From Candidatus Falkowbacteria bacterium CG02_land_8_20_14_3_00_36_14 (GTDB lineage: Bacteria; Patescibacteriota; Patescibacteriia; Patescibacteriales; UM-FILTER-36-11): a DNA stretch of 26,568 nt. The notes under the pieces were generated by a model that saw nothing but the letters and a program-made list of their open reading frames with translations, was not told the origin of the DNA and did no database searches. Shown piece by piece: positions 1-6,733 of the stretch (positions within the stretch are counted from its first letter, which is position 1; each line of letters opens with the position of its first letter). Position numbers and translations under genes: made by a program. Where the stretch lies: assembly GCA_002781265.1 (NCBI GenBank), contig PETS01000024.1, positions 10,715 to 37,282 of the forward strand. The letters run 5' to 3'.

Positions 1-22
1 CTTGCCCGCAACGCGAGGCAGG

Positions 23-58
23 CGAAAGCGAGACGAGGGGTTACCCGTCTCGCCTTCG
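23..58. repeat. GC-rich imperfect palindrome downstream of trxB
   Basis: Arms at 23-35 and 46-58 pair at 12 of 13 positions around a 10-nt loop. The stretch 1-91 is much more GC-rich than its surroundings and also holds the direct hexamer CGAGGC at 14-19 and 65-70. It follows the trxB stop and has no T-run on the minus strand, so it is more likely a dispersed palindromic repeat than a standard terminator, although it could still stop or protect the trxB transcript. The rest of 1-91 shows no gene. Confidence 0.5.
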
Positions 59-91
59 GCTTGCCGAGGCGGAGAGGGATTTTAAATAATT

Positions 92-1042
92 TTACTTTTT
101 CACGCTTCTATCATATATATTAGCTTTCTTCCCCTGCTTTAACTGCAAGTATTGGTAAGCGGCCAGAGCGGCGATTGTCCCCTGTCCGCAGGCAATGGTA
201 ATTTGCTTGAATTTTGTTTGAGTAACATCGCCGGCCGCGAAAATTCCCTCGTCGCTGGTCCTGCCTAGATCATCAATAATTATCTGTCCCCACTCATCTC
301 TTTTCACCAAGCCATTGATTAAATCCGTATAGGCGATACGTCCGATTTCTATAAATACCCCATCAATTTTTATTTCTGTTTCTTTATTATTTGTATTATT
401 TAATATTTTTACTTTGGCAACCTTGCCTGGGCCGATGATCTCTTTTAACTCGCTGTTTAACATCATTATAATATTTTTTCTGGCTTTTATCTCATCTACC
501 AATGTTTCAAATCCTTTAAATTCGTCCCGCCTGTGGATCAAATAAACTTTAGCGGCTATTTTAGAAAGCACTTCGGTGGCATCTAACGCAGAATTGCCTC
601 CGCCCACAACCGCCACTATCTTATTCCGGTATAAGGGCCCGTCGCAATTAGCGCAGTATGATACGCCATGGCCGATTAATTCTTTCTCGCCCAATATAGC
701 CAAGCGCCTGGGTTTTAAACCCATGGCGATAATAATTGTTTTGGCGGCGTATTCATTCTTGCCGTCGTATAAAATAAAACTGCCGTCTTTTTGCTTTTTT
801 ATGCTTTTTACTTCATTATTCTTTATAGCCACGCCCAAATTTTTAACCTGCTCAGTTATTTTATCAATCAAATCATAATTATTAATCTTTTTAAAGCCAG
901 GATAGTTTTCAATTTCAGATGCTAAAGCTATTTGTCCGCCAGATTCTTTCCCTATTATTATGGTTTTCATTTCCCTTCTGGCCGCGTATATGCCGGCGGT
1001 CATGCCAGCCGGACCGGAACCTATTATAATTGTGTCGTACAT
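92..1042 (-). CDS. trxB: Thioredoxin reductase
   Basis: A cytosolic FAD/NADPH flavoenzyme that passes electrons from NADPH to the thioredoxin disulfide. The 316-residue product has the usual family length. It shows the FAD-binding GSGPAG (residues 8-13), the redox-active CANC pair (C130 and C133, followed by DG), the NADPH-binding GGGNSALDA (about 147-155) and the C-terminal FAD motif FAAGDVT followed by the ITIACGQG segment. CANC replaces the commoner CATC or CAVC, but both cysteines are intact. The ATG at 1042 gives the complete N-terminal Rossmann strand. No Shine-Dalgarno sequence is visible; the start follows an A/T-rich stretch. It is apparently monocistronic, with a repeat-rich ~690 bp region upstream. 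Ferredoxin- or F420-dependent relatives cannot be fully excluded. Confidence 0.95.
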   Translation of the reverse strand: MYDTIIIGSGPAGMTAGIYAARREMKTIIIGKESGGQIALASEIENYPGFKKINNYDLIDKITEQVKNLGVAIKNNEVKSIKKQKDGSFILYDGKNEYAAKTIIIAMGLKPRRLAILGEKELIGHGVSYCANCDGPLYRNKIVAVVGGGNSALDATEVLSKIAAKVYLIHRRDEFKGFETLVDEIKARKNIIMMLNSELKEIIGPGKVAKVKILNNTNNKETEIKIDGVFIEIGRIAYTDLINGLVKRDEWGQIIIDDLGRTSDEGIFAAGDVTQTKFKQITIACGQGTIAALAAYQYLQLKQGKKANIYDRSVKK

Positions 1043-1116
1043 ATTTTATAATTTAAGGGTATTTATCCCCAATTTATTAAGAATATAATTTTTTGCTAAT
1101 ATTAGTAATCACTATA

Positions 1117-1201
1117 TACTTTAGTCCACAGTTTTGTAGACTTATCCCCTATATTTATTTTATATAAAATTTTTACTTTAGTCCACAGTTTTGTAGACTT
1201 A
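1117..1201. repeat. Two perfect 28-bp direct repeats, 29-nt spacer
   Basis: The same 28 bases occur at 1117-1144 and 1174-1201, separated by a 29-nt A/T-rich spacer (1145-1173). Each copy contains a small imperfect inverted repeat, AGTCCAC/GTAGACT around AGTTTT. They lie in the gene-free region upstream of trxB. Nearby, TGTTCT/AGAACA at 1241-1256 forms a further 6-bp hairpin with a TTAT loop. Protein-binding sites, a recombination core or a two-repeat CRISPR-like remnant are all possible. No cas genes are in the window. Confidence 0.75.
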
Positions 1202-1434
1202 ACTCCATATTATAAATTTATATTATTTTTTATTTATTAATGTTCTTTATAGAACAATATATAGTAATTTATAATTATTTTTTCTTATACTTTAAATTAC
1301 GAAGCACTATTTTTTATTGTTCCTGTTTCCTCTCTTATCATTCCTGTAAAAGTTTAAATTCATTGACAGTTTTTGGGGAATATTCCCCTTCGTCATCCTG
1401 AGGACAGACTGTCCGAAAACTGCGCTCTTCTGTC

Positions 1435-1504
1435 ATTCCCGCCTGCTTCGCCATAGCTTCAGCGAGGCGAGCGAAAGCGGCCAGTCTGCCGGCAGACAGG
1501 GAAT
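1435..1504. repeat. Nested ATTCCC...GGGAAT palindromic repeat
   Basis: The outer arms ATTCCC (1435-1440) and GGGAAT (1499-1504) enclose a GC-rich insert that carries its own perfect 14-bp palindrome GTCTGCCGGCAGAC (1484-1497). The layout suggests one repeat inserted into another. A minus-strand frame across it (1338-1529) gives only repeat-derived peptide and is not called as a gene. The remainder of 1043-1736 shows only A/T-rich sequence and small hairpins, for example CAATATTAATATTG near 1666-1679. Confidence 0.65.
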
Positions 1505-1736
1505 CCATAATTTGTTTAATTCCCTTCAATACGTAATTTTAACCGCGCTTTATTATTAGAAATTTGGAAAAAGTAATCTGTTTGATTATTGATAATATCT
1601 TTCTTAGCTCCTATTTCTTTTAATGCTTTTCTGCCCCATTAAAATGGGAACAATGGTGTTTTAGTTCAATATTAATATTGTTCATCTTTTTATAATTGTA
1701 TGTATTGTAGATATATGTAGTTTAAAATGGATTTAG

Positions 1737-1809
1737 TGGACTCGACAGGATTTGAACCTGCGACCCCTTGCATGCCATGCAAGTGCTCTACCAACTGAGC
1801 TACGAGCCC
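1737..1809 (-). tRNA. tRNA-Ala (anticodon GGC)
   Basis: The minus strand folds as a complete 73-nt cloverleaf. The acceptor pairs GGGCTCG with CGAGTCC (one G-T), the D arm starts TAGCTCAGTTGGTAGAGC, the anticodon stem CTTGC/GCAAG holds the loop ATGGCAT with anticodon GGC, and the T arm GCAGG-TTCAAAT-CCTGT is intact. The discriminator base is A. The 3' CCA is not encoded, so a CCA-adding enzyme is needed. Confidence 0.97.
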
Positions 1810-1989
1810 ATTAATGATGTTTTTTGTGGAACATTAATATTTTAGCTAAAATTAAACGAATATATGTATAAACTTGACAAAATTCAATATTTATATTTTA
1901 AATTATTATTTTTTAAAATATTACTTAATATTAGCAAAATATTATACTTAAATCAAATTAAAATATTTTTGTACATATATTCTCGTAAG

Positions 1990-2028
1990 CCCCCACGCCT
2001 TGACCGCAGGGCATTTAAGATGTGGGGG
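1990..2028. repeat. CCCCCAC-armed palindromic repeat, short form
   Basis: The arms CCCCCACGCCTT (1990-2001) and AAGATGTGGGGG (2017-2028) pair at 10 of 12 positions. The first 23 bases (1990-2012) recur exactly, in inverted orientation, at 18553-18575, where a longer nested form of the same element sits. The element lies in the intergenic region between the two tRNA genes. The flanking 1810-1989 holds nothing recognisable beyond A/T-rich sequence. Confidence 0.8.
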
Positions 2029-2088
2029 TAAAAAATTTAATTTGGATCTATTCCTTGAAAAAGCTTATTTCCCGCCTACCATCACTTA

Positions 2089-2140
2089 TGCCCCTAAAAT
2101 GGATTGAACACACATATCTATCTCTTAGAATGGTACTGTT
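2089..2140 (-). pseudogene. tRNA-Arg-like 3' remnant
   Basis: Read on the minus strand, this piece aligns by eye with the anticodon loop, variable region and T arm of the neighbouring tRNA-Arg: ATTCTAA corresponds to CTCCTAA, TAGATA is shared, and GTTCAATCC corresponds to GTTCGATTCC. The stems no longer pair and no matching 5' half is seen, so it cannot fold as a tRNA. The loop would read TCT, another Arg anticodon. Chance similarity is possible because tRNA-like motifs are short. Confidence 0.4.
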
Positions 2141-2160
2141 TCCCCGCCTGCCAAGGCCTG

Positions 2161-2232
2161 TGCTCTTGAGTGGAATCGAACCACTATCTAGAGCTTAGGA
2201 GTCTCTTGTTCTATCCATTGAACTACAAGAGC
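2161..2232 (-). tRNA. tRNA-Arg (anticodon CCT)
   Basis: The minus strand gives a 72-nt cloverleaf. The acceptor GCTCTTG/CAAGAGC is fully paired, the D stem is GTTC/GAAC, the anticodon loop CTCCTAA has anticodon CCT, and the T stem AGTGG/CCACT holds the loop TTCGATT. The last pair of the anticodon stem (A31 against G39) is mismatched. The discriminator is A and no CCA is encoded. It reads the AGG codon. Confidence 0.93.
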
Positions 2233-2250
2233 ATAAGCACCGGCGGGCAG

Positions 2251-2342
2251 GTATCCGTTAAACTATGGGGCTAGAAGCCATGGCAGGCAGACCCGTCTAC
2301 CACTTATGAGGCATTAAGCGGGAAATTATCCATTAAACTGCC
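2251..2342 (-). pseudogene. Two degenerate tRNA D-arm-like pieces
   Basis: Two further copies of the D-arm-like sequence of tRNA-Arg (plus-strand pattern TATCCRTTRAACT) occur at 2252-2265 and 2327-2340, upstream of the intact gene in its transcription direction. Between them are GC-rich pieces. One of these, CCGTCTACCACTTATG near 2293-2308, resembles CCGCCTACCATCACTTATG near 2074-2092, so the whole tRNA neighbourhood carries decayed internal repeats. No piece folds into a complete cloverleaf by hand. Confidence 0.4.
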
Positions 2343-2452
2343 AAAATAAAAGCACCAGCTGGCTGGAATAATCGCTAAATTAAAAATCCGCCAACAAGAT
2401 TTAAATAAACTTCTATATTTTACAATTATTATTCTATATTAATTTTAATATT

Positions 2453-2481
2453 TTGACAAACTTCCTTTCCTTGCCTACAAT
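2453..2481 (+). promoter_or_regulatory. Sigma70-type promoter for bactofilin
   Basis: TTGACA (2453-2458), a 17-nt spacer, then TACAAT (2476-2481): a near-consensus housekeeping promoter pointing to the bactofilin gene. It predicts a leader of about 125 nt that contains the long hairpin at 2538-2602. Confidence 0.75.
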
Positions 2482-2537
2482 TATATTATTACAATCTTTC
2501 AGTTTATTATATTTAATATACTAAATAATACTCTATA

Positions 2538-2602
2538 GATAGTTTCAAAACTGCTTTTAAGCGAAAAGAACAAATTGCGGTAAAAGGAGTTTTGAAACCA
2601 TC
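2538..2602 (+). promoter_or_regulatory. Long stem-loop in the bactofilin leader
   Basis: The arms 2542-2558 and 2582-2598 pair at 16 of 17 positions (GTTTCAAAACT-g-CTTTT against its complement). A further GAT/ATC pairing follows across one mismatch, giving a stem of about 21 positions with a 23-nt loop. It ends 12 nt before the bactofilin ATG. The only Shine-Dalgarno-like AAGGAG (2584-2589) is buried in the 3' arm, and too far from the ATG to act directly. It could be an attenuator, an RNA stability element or a protein-binding palindrome. Confidence 0.6.
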
Positions 2603-2614
2603 TCCTATAATAAT

Positions 2615-3001
2615 ATGTTTAAAAAACAAAATGAGGAAACTTTAATAAAAGATGCCGAAACCATTATCGGGCCATCAATAAAAATTAAAGGCGATTTTTT
2701 TGGAAAAGGAAATATTATTGTGGAAGGCATTCTGGAAGGAAGCTTAAAAACCAGCAGCGGGTTATATGTCGGCGATAAGGCAAAAATAACTGCCGCTATT
2801 GAAGCTAAAGACGCTAAAATCGGCGGTGAGGTAAAAGGAAATATTAAGATTAAAGGTTATTTGGAAATTTTAGCCACTGCTAAAATCAACGGAGATGTTG
2901 AAGCTCTTGGTATTTCCGTGGCCAAGGGCGCGTTTATAAACGGACGGCTAACGATGAAAACAGATGAAAAGGAAAGCGCTGATTTAAAAAAAATTAATTA
3001 A
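2615..3001 (+). CDS. Bactofilin family cytoskeletal protein
   Basis: Bactofilins polymerise without nucleotide into membrane-associated filaments that position cell-wall or morphogenesis proteins. The 128-residue product has the family layout: a short charged N-terminus (1-15), a compact right-handed beta-helix core (about 17-112) made of short repeats rich in Gly and Ile/Val (IKIKGDFFGKGNIIVEG, AKIGGEVKGNIKIKG, AKINGDVEA), and a short charged tail. There is no transmembrane segment. The ATG at 2615 fits the family N-terminus. The next gene starts 16 nt later and probably shares the transcript. The long leader hairpin and consensus promoter upstream suggest regulated expression. Confidence 0.92.
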   Translation: MFKKQNEETLIKDAETIIGPSIKIKGDFFGKGNIIVEGILEGSLKTSSGLYVGDKAKITAAIEAKDAKIGGEVKGNIKIKGYLEILATAKINGDVEALGISVAKGAFINGRLTMKTDEKESADLKKIN

Positions 3002-3017
3002 AAAATTGATTAATTTT

Positions 3018-3809
3018 ATGCATGTTTATATATATGATTCATTTTTAAATAAAAAGAGATATGAAAAAGTATTGGCCCGCGTTGAAACCCGTATCACCGA
3101 TTTGGGCTTAAACGGAAAAATATCCAGAATGGGTTTAATGAAAAACATTACCAGCACCATCGCCAATGAATTAAAAAGAGGCGCCAAAACTATTGTTGCC
3201 GTCGGCAACGATGCGACTGTCAATCAGGTTATTAACGCTATGCTTAGCCAAAAATTAGGAAATATGGCAATAGGCGCTGTCCCTTTGGGCATTATTCCTA
3301 TTGATAAAAATAAAAACAGCATCGCTCGGTCTTTGGGCATCAGCTGGGAAGAGAATGCCTGCGATGTTCTATCCGCCCGGCGGATTAAAAAATTAGATAT
3401 AGGCACAATAAACAACTATTGCTTTTTAGCTAATGCAAGAATTAGCAACCAAGCTACTGTATTGGAAATAAGCCGTAAATATACCATTGAAATTATTGAG
3501 CCGGGAGAAATTAATATAATTAATTTGCGCACTGATGAAAGAAATCTCCCCGAAGGATTTAATGTTAACCCGCAGGACGGATTATTTGAATTATTAATAA
3601 ATTCCCATAAAGCAAAAAGGTTTTTAATCGCCCTTAACGGCGCCTCCGCCAACCAAAGTATTTTTCCTTTAAAAAAATTAACGATTATCAATAAAAAAAA
3701 CCAGCCGGTTGTAATTGATAATTTCGCGGAAGTGCCAACACCCGCTACGGTAAATATTATAAAACAGAGAATTAAAATTATAGTGGGGAAAGAAAGAAGT
3801 TTTATTTAA
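3018..3809 (+). CDS. Diacylglycerol/sphingosine kinase-like catalytic domain protein
   Basis: The N-terminal half resembles the DAGK catalytic domain of the YegS/LCB5 lipid kinases: GAKTIVAVGNDATVNQVINAM (55-75) matches the nucleotide-binding GGDGT-xNE region, and VPLGIIPIDKNKNSIARSLGI (88-108) matches the family PLGTGNDFARxLGI. KKLDIGTINNYCFLANARI then follows as in family members. Both signature loops have lost key residues (GNDAT for GGDGT; DKNKNS for GTGND), so lipid kinase activity is doubtful; a substrate-binding or regulatory role is possible. I chose ATG 3018 (263 residues) over TTG 3006. It lies 16 nt after the bactofilin stop, and its last 4 nt overlap the convergent murI end. Confidence 0.72.
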   Translation: MHVYIYDSFLNKKRYEKVLARVETRITDLGLNGKISRMGLMKNITSTIANELKRGAKTIVAVGNDATVNQVINAMLSQKLGNMAIGAVPLGIIPIDKNKNSIARSLGISWEENACDVLSARRIKKLDIGTINNYCFLANARISNQATVLEISRKYTIEIIEPGEINIINLRTDERNLPEGFNVNPQDGLFELLINSHKAKRFLIALNGASANQSIFPLKKLTIINKKNQPVVIDNFAEVPTPATVNIIKQRIKIIVGKERSFI

Positions 3810-4645
3810 AAACTGGCTTTTCCAATATTTATTATTTTTTCTTTTAAAAATTTTTCGCCAATATGTTTAAATTGGTCAACATTATCAGTCGTGTAATATT
3901 TTCTTTTTTTCCGCCGGCTGATTTTTTTGGCTATTTCCGGATGCCTGGCCAAATAATCAATTAATTTTCGGGCAACGGCCTGGGGAGAATTTATTACTTT
4001 TACATTTTTGCCCATTATTTTTTTTATCGGCTCAAATAAAACCGAATAATGGGTGCATCCCAAAATTAATATTTTAATTTTCTTTTCTTTCAGTTTGCGC
4101 AAATAGCTTTTTAAAATCATTCTAGCGGCAACTTTTTTTATCAAGCCCTCTTCAATTAACGGCACGAGCAGGGGACAGGCCAAACTGTAAATAATTAATT
4201 TATAATCTCTTTTTTTAAATTCCTTCTCATAGGCTTTTGAGCCAATGGTATGCCTCGTGCCGATTACTCCTATTTTATTATTTTCTTTCTTTAGATTAGC
4301 GCTTTTTTCTAATTCTTCCATAACTGCCTCTACCGCAGGAATCACCACTCCCAATACTCTTTTAGCTGGATATTTGTTTGGCAAAAACTCCTGTTGTATT
4401 TTTCTTAAAGCATTGGCTGAGGCGGTATTGCAGGCAATAATAATTAATCGGCATCCTTGGGAAAATAAAAAATCAACCGCTTCTTGAGTATATTTATATA
4501 TAACCTCCGGTGATTTGTCGCCGTAGGGCGCGCGGGCATTGTCTCCTAAATAAATATAATCATATTGGGAAAGAGGGGAGTTTTTATCAATAAATTCTTT
4601 TAATACGGTCAAGCCGCCGAAGCCTGAATCAAATACTCCGATCAT
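3806..4645 (-). CDS. murI: Glutamate racemase
   Basis: Interconverts L- and D-glutamate, supplying D-Glu for peptidoglycan stem peptides in the cytosol. The 279-residue protein has the family's two-lobed layout: FDSGFGGLTV at the N-terminus with D6/S7, LGDNARAPYG (33-42), the first catalytic cysteine in ACNTASANAL (C72) and the second in LGCTHY (C197, with H199). The length is slightly above the usual ~265. The start at 4645 gives the canonical MIGVFDSG N-terminus; no Shine-Dalgarno sequence is present. With the PBP gene at 10958-13903 it implies a real peptidoglycan wall. It stands alone downstream of the yidC terminator hairpin and converges with the lipid-kinase-like gene. Confidence 0.96.
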   Translation of the reverse strand: MIGVFDSGFGGLTVLKEFIDKNSPLSQYDYIYLGDNARAPYGDKSPEVIYKYTQEAVDFLFSQGCRLIIIACNTASANALRKIQQEFLPNKYPAKRVLGVVIPAVEAVMEELEKSANLKKENNKIGVIGTRHTIGSKAYEKEFKKRDYKLIIYSLACPLLVPLIEEGLIKKVAARMILKSYLRKLKEKKIKILILGCTHYSVLFEPIKKIMGKNVKVINSPQAVARKLIDYLARHPEIAKKISRRKKRKYYTTDNVDQFKHIGEKFLKEKIINIGKASF

Positions 4646-4696
4646 AAATTTATTTTTATTTATATTATATGTTTATTTTAGCATATTTTAATAAAA

Positions 4697-4725
4697 AAAA
4701 GACCAGCTTGAATAAGCGGTCTTTT
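4697..4725. terminator. Bidirectional-looking hairpin terminator after yidC
   Basis: AAAAGACC (4697-4704), a single unpaired A, GCTT, the loop GAAT, AAGC, then GGTCTTTT (4718-4725). The GC core is flanked by A-runs and T-runs. On the minus strand it follows yidC and ends in a T-run, so it should terminate the rpmH-rnpA-yidD-yidC operon before murI. Confidence 0.8.
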
Positions 4726-4744
4726 AAAAAAATATTTTTATTCT

Positions 4745-5497
4745 TTATTTTATTATTTCTCCTTCAATAATTCCGGTATTAGGATTATTTTTCTTCTTAT
4801 TGAACAAATATAATTGCTGCAAAGCGGTTAAAACCGTGGAAGCGAGCCAATAAAGCATTAAGCCGCCGGGAAAGCTAAAACCGAATACAACCGTCATTAT
4901 TGGCAGCATATACTGCATTTGCTTATTCATTATCGCCGCCATATTTTCATCTTTCGCTCCCGGCGATTTAACCAACGGTTTTTGAATGGACATCATTTTA
5001 ACCTGCCAGAACTGGGCAATGCCCGCCAATACCGCCATAGCTATATTCGGCCTTGATAAATCAATAAAACCTAAGGAAATATTATTAATTACTTCCGGCC
5101 TGGCTATAAAAGGATAGACTAATGCCAATGAACCATTGGCTAAGCCGTTTCTAAAAACTCCAAATACCGCGAATAAAAAAGGTAGCTGGATTATTAGCGG
5201 CAAACAAGAAGAGAAGGGATTTACTTTATTATTTTTATATAATTCCAGCATTGCCTTTCCCATTTCCTCTTTTTTATTGGCGTATTTCTTTTTTATTTCT
5301 TCTATTTTGGGCTGTAAATCCTGCAAAGATTTTTGTGATTTTATGGATTGGTTGGAAAGCGGCCATAAAACCAGCTTTATAATAATCGTTAAAATAATAA
5401 TAGTAATGCCTAAATCATGCCCGGGAATTATATTATAAATAAAAACCAATAAATTCAATATTGGCTGATAAAAAATTACTTTAAAAATTTGAGACAT
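4745..5497 (-). CDS. yidC: YidC/Oxa1 membrane protein insertase
   Basis: Inserts and folds membrane proteins, alone or with SecYEG. The 250-residue protein is the short form without the large periplasmic domain. Hydrophobic segments lie near 30-47, 98-118, 150-167 and 192-232. They are separated by the cytoplasmic coiled-coil hairpin (about 55-90, LQPKIEEIKKKY) and followed by a short basic tail. The strictly conserved groove arginine of the family appears here as lysine (K41 in TIIIKLVLWPLS), which keeps the positive charge. It is the last gene of the rpmH-rnpA-yidD-yidC operon, 69 nt after yidD, and is followed by a hairpin terminator. Confidence 0.95.
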   Translation of the reverse strand: MSQIFKVIFYQPILNLLVFIYNIIPGHDLGITIIILTIIIKLVLWPLSNQSIKSQKSLQDLQPKIEEIKKKYANKKEEMGKAMLELYKNNKVNPFSSCLPLIIQLPFLFAVFGVFRNGLANGSLALVYPFIARPEVINNISLGFIDLSRPNIAMAVLAGIAQFWQVKMMSIQKPLVKSPGAKDENMAAIMNKQMQYMLPIMTVVFGFSFPGGLMLYWLASTVLTALQQLYLFNKKKNNPNTGIIEGEIIK

Positions 5498-5566
5498 AAG
5501 GTTTATAAATCCGAAATTAAAATTATATTATCGTTTTAGATCAAAATTTTTATATTTTTTTTCTAT

Positions 5567-5821
5567 TTATTTAACCGGATCCCACCCGCCTTTATTCCAA
5601 GGATTGCAGCGCAAAACGCGCCAAATAGATTTTAAGCCTCCTTTTATCAGTCCGTATTTCCCCAATGAGGCTATGGCATATTCTGAACAAGTAGGCTGGA
5701 ATCGGCAAAATCCATAAGGATATAATACTTTTAGCCGGCTATGGTCGAAAGAGAATATTTTTTGATAAATTTTTATTAATTTTATTGCCAAATAACAGGG
5801 AAAGTAAATAAAATTATTCAT
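5567..5821 (-). CDS. yidD: Membrane protein insertion efficiency factor YidD
   Basis: A small membrane-associated protein that assists YidC-dependent insertion. The 84-residue product carries the family core FQPTCSEYAIASLGKYGLIKGGLKS (about 42-66), followed by RVLRCNPWNKGGWDPV. The conserved cysteines and the CSEY and NPW motifs are intact, and an amphipathic N-terminal helix is present. It starts 4 nt after the rnpA stop, implying coupled translation, and precedes yidC in the conserved order. Confidence 0.96.
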   Translation of the reverse strand: MNNFIYFPCYLAIKLIKIYQKIFSFDHSRLKVLYPYGFCRFQPTCSEYAIASLGKYGLIKGGLKSIWRVLRCNPWNKGGWDPVK

Positions 5822-5825
5822 TTTG

Positions 5826-6167
5826 CTATTTTAATATTCTTAATTTTTTAAAATGATAGCTTAGCGACTGTTCTATCTCTTTGTATTCTTTTTTTAATAT
5901 TCCGGGCAGGCAAATAATAACCAGATCGTTCCCTAATCGCAGTTTATTTATGTATTTTTTAATAGCTTCCCTGACTCGGCGTTTAATTTTATTCCTAATT
6001 GCCGCCTTTTTGCTGATTTTAGTGCTTACTAAAATTCCAAAACGATTATTGGCCAATCCGTTTGCGGCTGTCTTTATTCCCGTCATATCATCATAGCTTG
6101 ATCGCCCTTTTTTAAAAGCATTATTAAAATCTTTGTCCTTGGTTAATCTATTAATTTTGGCTAGCAT
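5826..6167 (-). CDS. rnpA: Ribonuclease P protein component
   Basis: The protein subunit of RNase P, which helps the catalytic RNA trim 5' leaders of pre-tRNA. The 113 residues show the family fold, with LTKDKDFNNAFKKGR at the N-terminus and the RNA-binding RNR motif AAIRNKIKRRVREAI (56-70; R58, R63, R64, R67). The start at 6167 is 10 nt after the rpmH stop. It belongs to the rpmH-rnpA-yidD-yidC operon. The RNase P RNA gene is not in this window. Confidence 0.96.
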   Translation of the reverse strand: MLAKINRLTKDKDFNNAFKKGRSSYDDMTGIKTAANGLANNRFGILVSTKISKKAAIRNKIKRRVREAIKKYINKLRLGNDLVIICLPGILKKEYKEIEQSLSYHFKKLRILK

Positions 6168-6177
6168 AAAAATAAAA

Positions 6178-6315
6178 TTAATTTATTAATTTTTTTCTTC
6201 CTTTGGCGCGGCGTTTTTCCATTACATTGCAACCGTTTTTAGTGGCCATTCTTGATCTAAAACCATGTTTCTTCTTAGCTCTCCTTTTATTTGGTTGATA
6301 CGTTCTTTTAGGCAT
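6178..6315 (-). CDS. rpmH: Ribosomal protein bL34
   Basis: A small basic protein of the large ribosomal subunit. The 45-codon frame reads MPKRTYQPNKRRAKKKHGFR at the N-terminus and continues SRMATKNGCNVMEKRRAKGR, with an unmistakable bL34 signature throughout. It is the first gene of the rpmH-rnpA-yidD-yidC operon and is divergent from dnaA, the most conserved arrangement around bacterial replication origins. The predicted promoter at 6358-6386 gives a leader of about 35 nt. Confidence 0.98.
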   Translation of the reverse strand: MPKRTYQPNKRRAKKKHGFRSRMATKNGCNVMEKRRAKGRKKLIN

Positions 6316-6357
6316 ATTTTGGTTAATTAATTAGATATTTATTTTAATTACTTTAAC

Positions 6358-6386
6358 AACATAACACTTTTAATATTAATAGTCAA
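6358..6386 (-). promoter_or_regulatory. Promoter of the rpmH operon
   Basis: On the minus strand, TTGACT (6386-6381) and TATGTT (6363-6358) are separated by 17 nt. It fires left into rpmH. Its -35 box is the mirror image of the dnaA-side -35 box, 9 bp away. Confidence 0.65.
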
Positions 6387-6395
6387 TACTTCCCC

Positions 6396-6424
6396 TTGAC
6401 TATTCCGCTAACTTTTTTTATTAT
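6396..6424 (+). promoter_or_regulatory. Rightward promoter towards dnaA
   Basis: TTGACT (6396-6401), a 17-nt spacer, then TATTAT (6419-6424). The predicted start near 6431 gives a long dnaA leader of about 490 nt that spans the palindromes at 6651-6755. A DnaA-box-like TTATCAACA (6451-6459) lies just downstream, where DnaA could repress its own gene. Confidence 0.6.
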
Positions 6425-6650
6425 AAAAGCGTATTTATTTCATCCACTTCTTATCAACAGTTTTTAAACATTGGCGGGTATATCCTTTTTTTATGTTTGT
6501 TGTTATACTCTTTATATCTTTATTTTGTTCCTTTGTTTTTTTAATTATTAGGCCTAGTCGTTTAATAAGCTTCTGCTGCGATTTCCATATTCCTGCTTGC
6601 CATCTGGTAGGTCGTTAAATTTTTTCCAAATTTTTTTCTCTAGTTTATTC

Positions 6651-6671
6651 CCCTGCGCCAAGAGCGCAGGG
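6651..6671. repeat. CCCTGCG palindrome, inverted copy of 18508-18528
   Basis: CCCTGCGC (6651-6658), a 5-nt loop and GCGCAGGG (6664-6671). All 21 bases are the exact reverse complement of 18508-18528. It lies in the intergenic region between rpmH and dnaA. Confidence 0.85.
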
Positions 6672-6696
6672 CGAATTAAGAAATAATTTTATTTAC

Positions 6697-6717
6697 TTGG
6701 AAACCTAAGGTTTCCAA
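6697..6717. repeat. Perfect palindrome TTGGAAACC/GGTTTCCAA
   Basis: A 9-bp inverted repeat around TAA at 6697-6717, in the dnaA upstream region. It could be a protein-binding site or a leader RNA hairpin. Confidence 0.6.
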
Positions 6718-6733
6718 ACCTTCCTAAGCGGTT

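Noticed and set aside
1117..1201. CRISPR array call
   Set aside because: Only two repeats, one A/T-rich spacer and no cas genes; kept as a direct repeat.
1338..1529. 63-residue minus-strand ORF
   Set aside because: It translates the ATTCCC palindromic element and its flanks, has no family features, and the same type of peptide arises from repeats elsewhere.
3006..3017. TTG start extending the lipid-kinase-like protein by four residues
   Set aside because: The ATG at 3018 fits the domain start better, and no ribosome-binding sequence favours the TTG.
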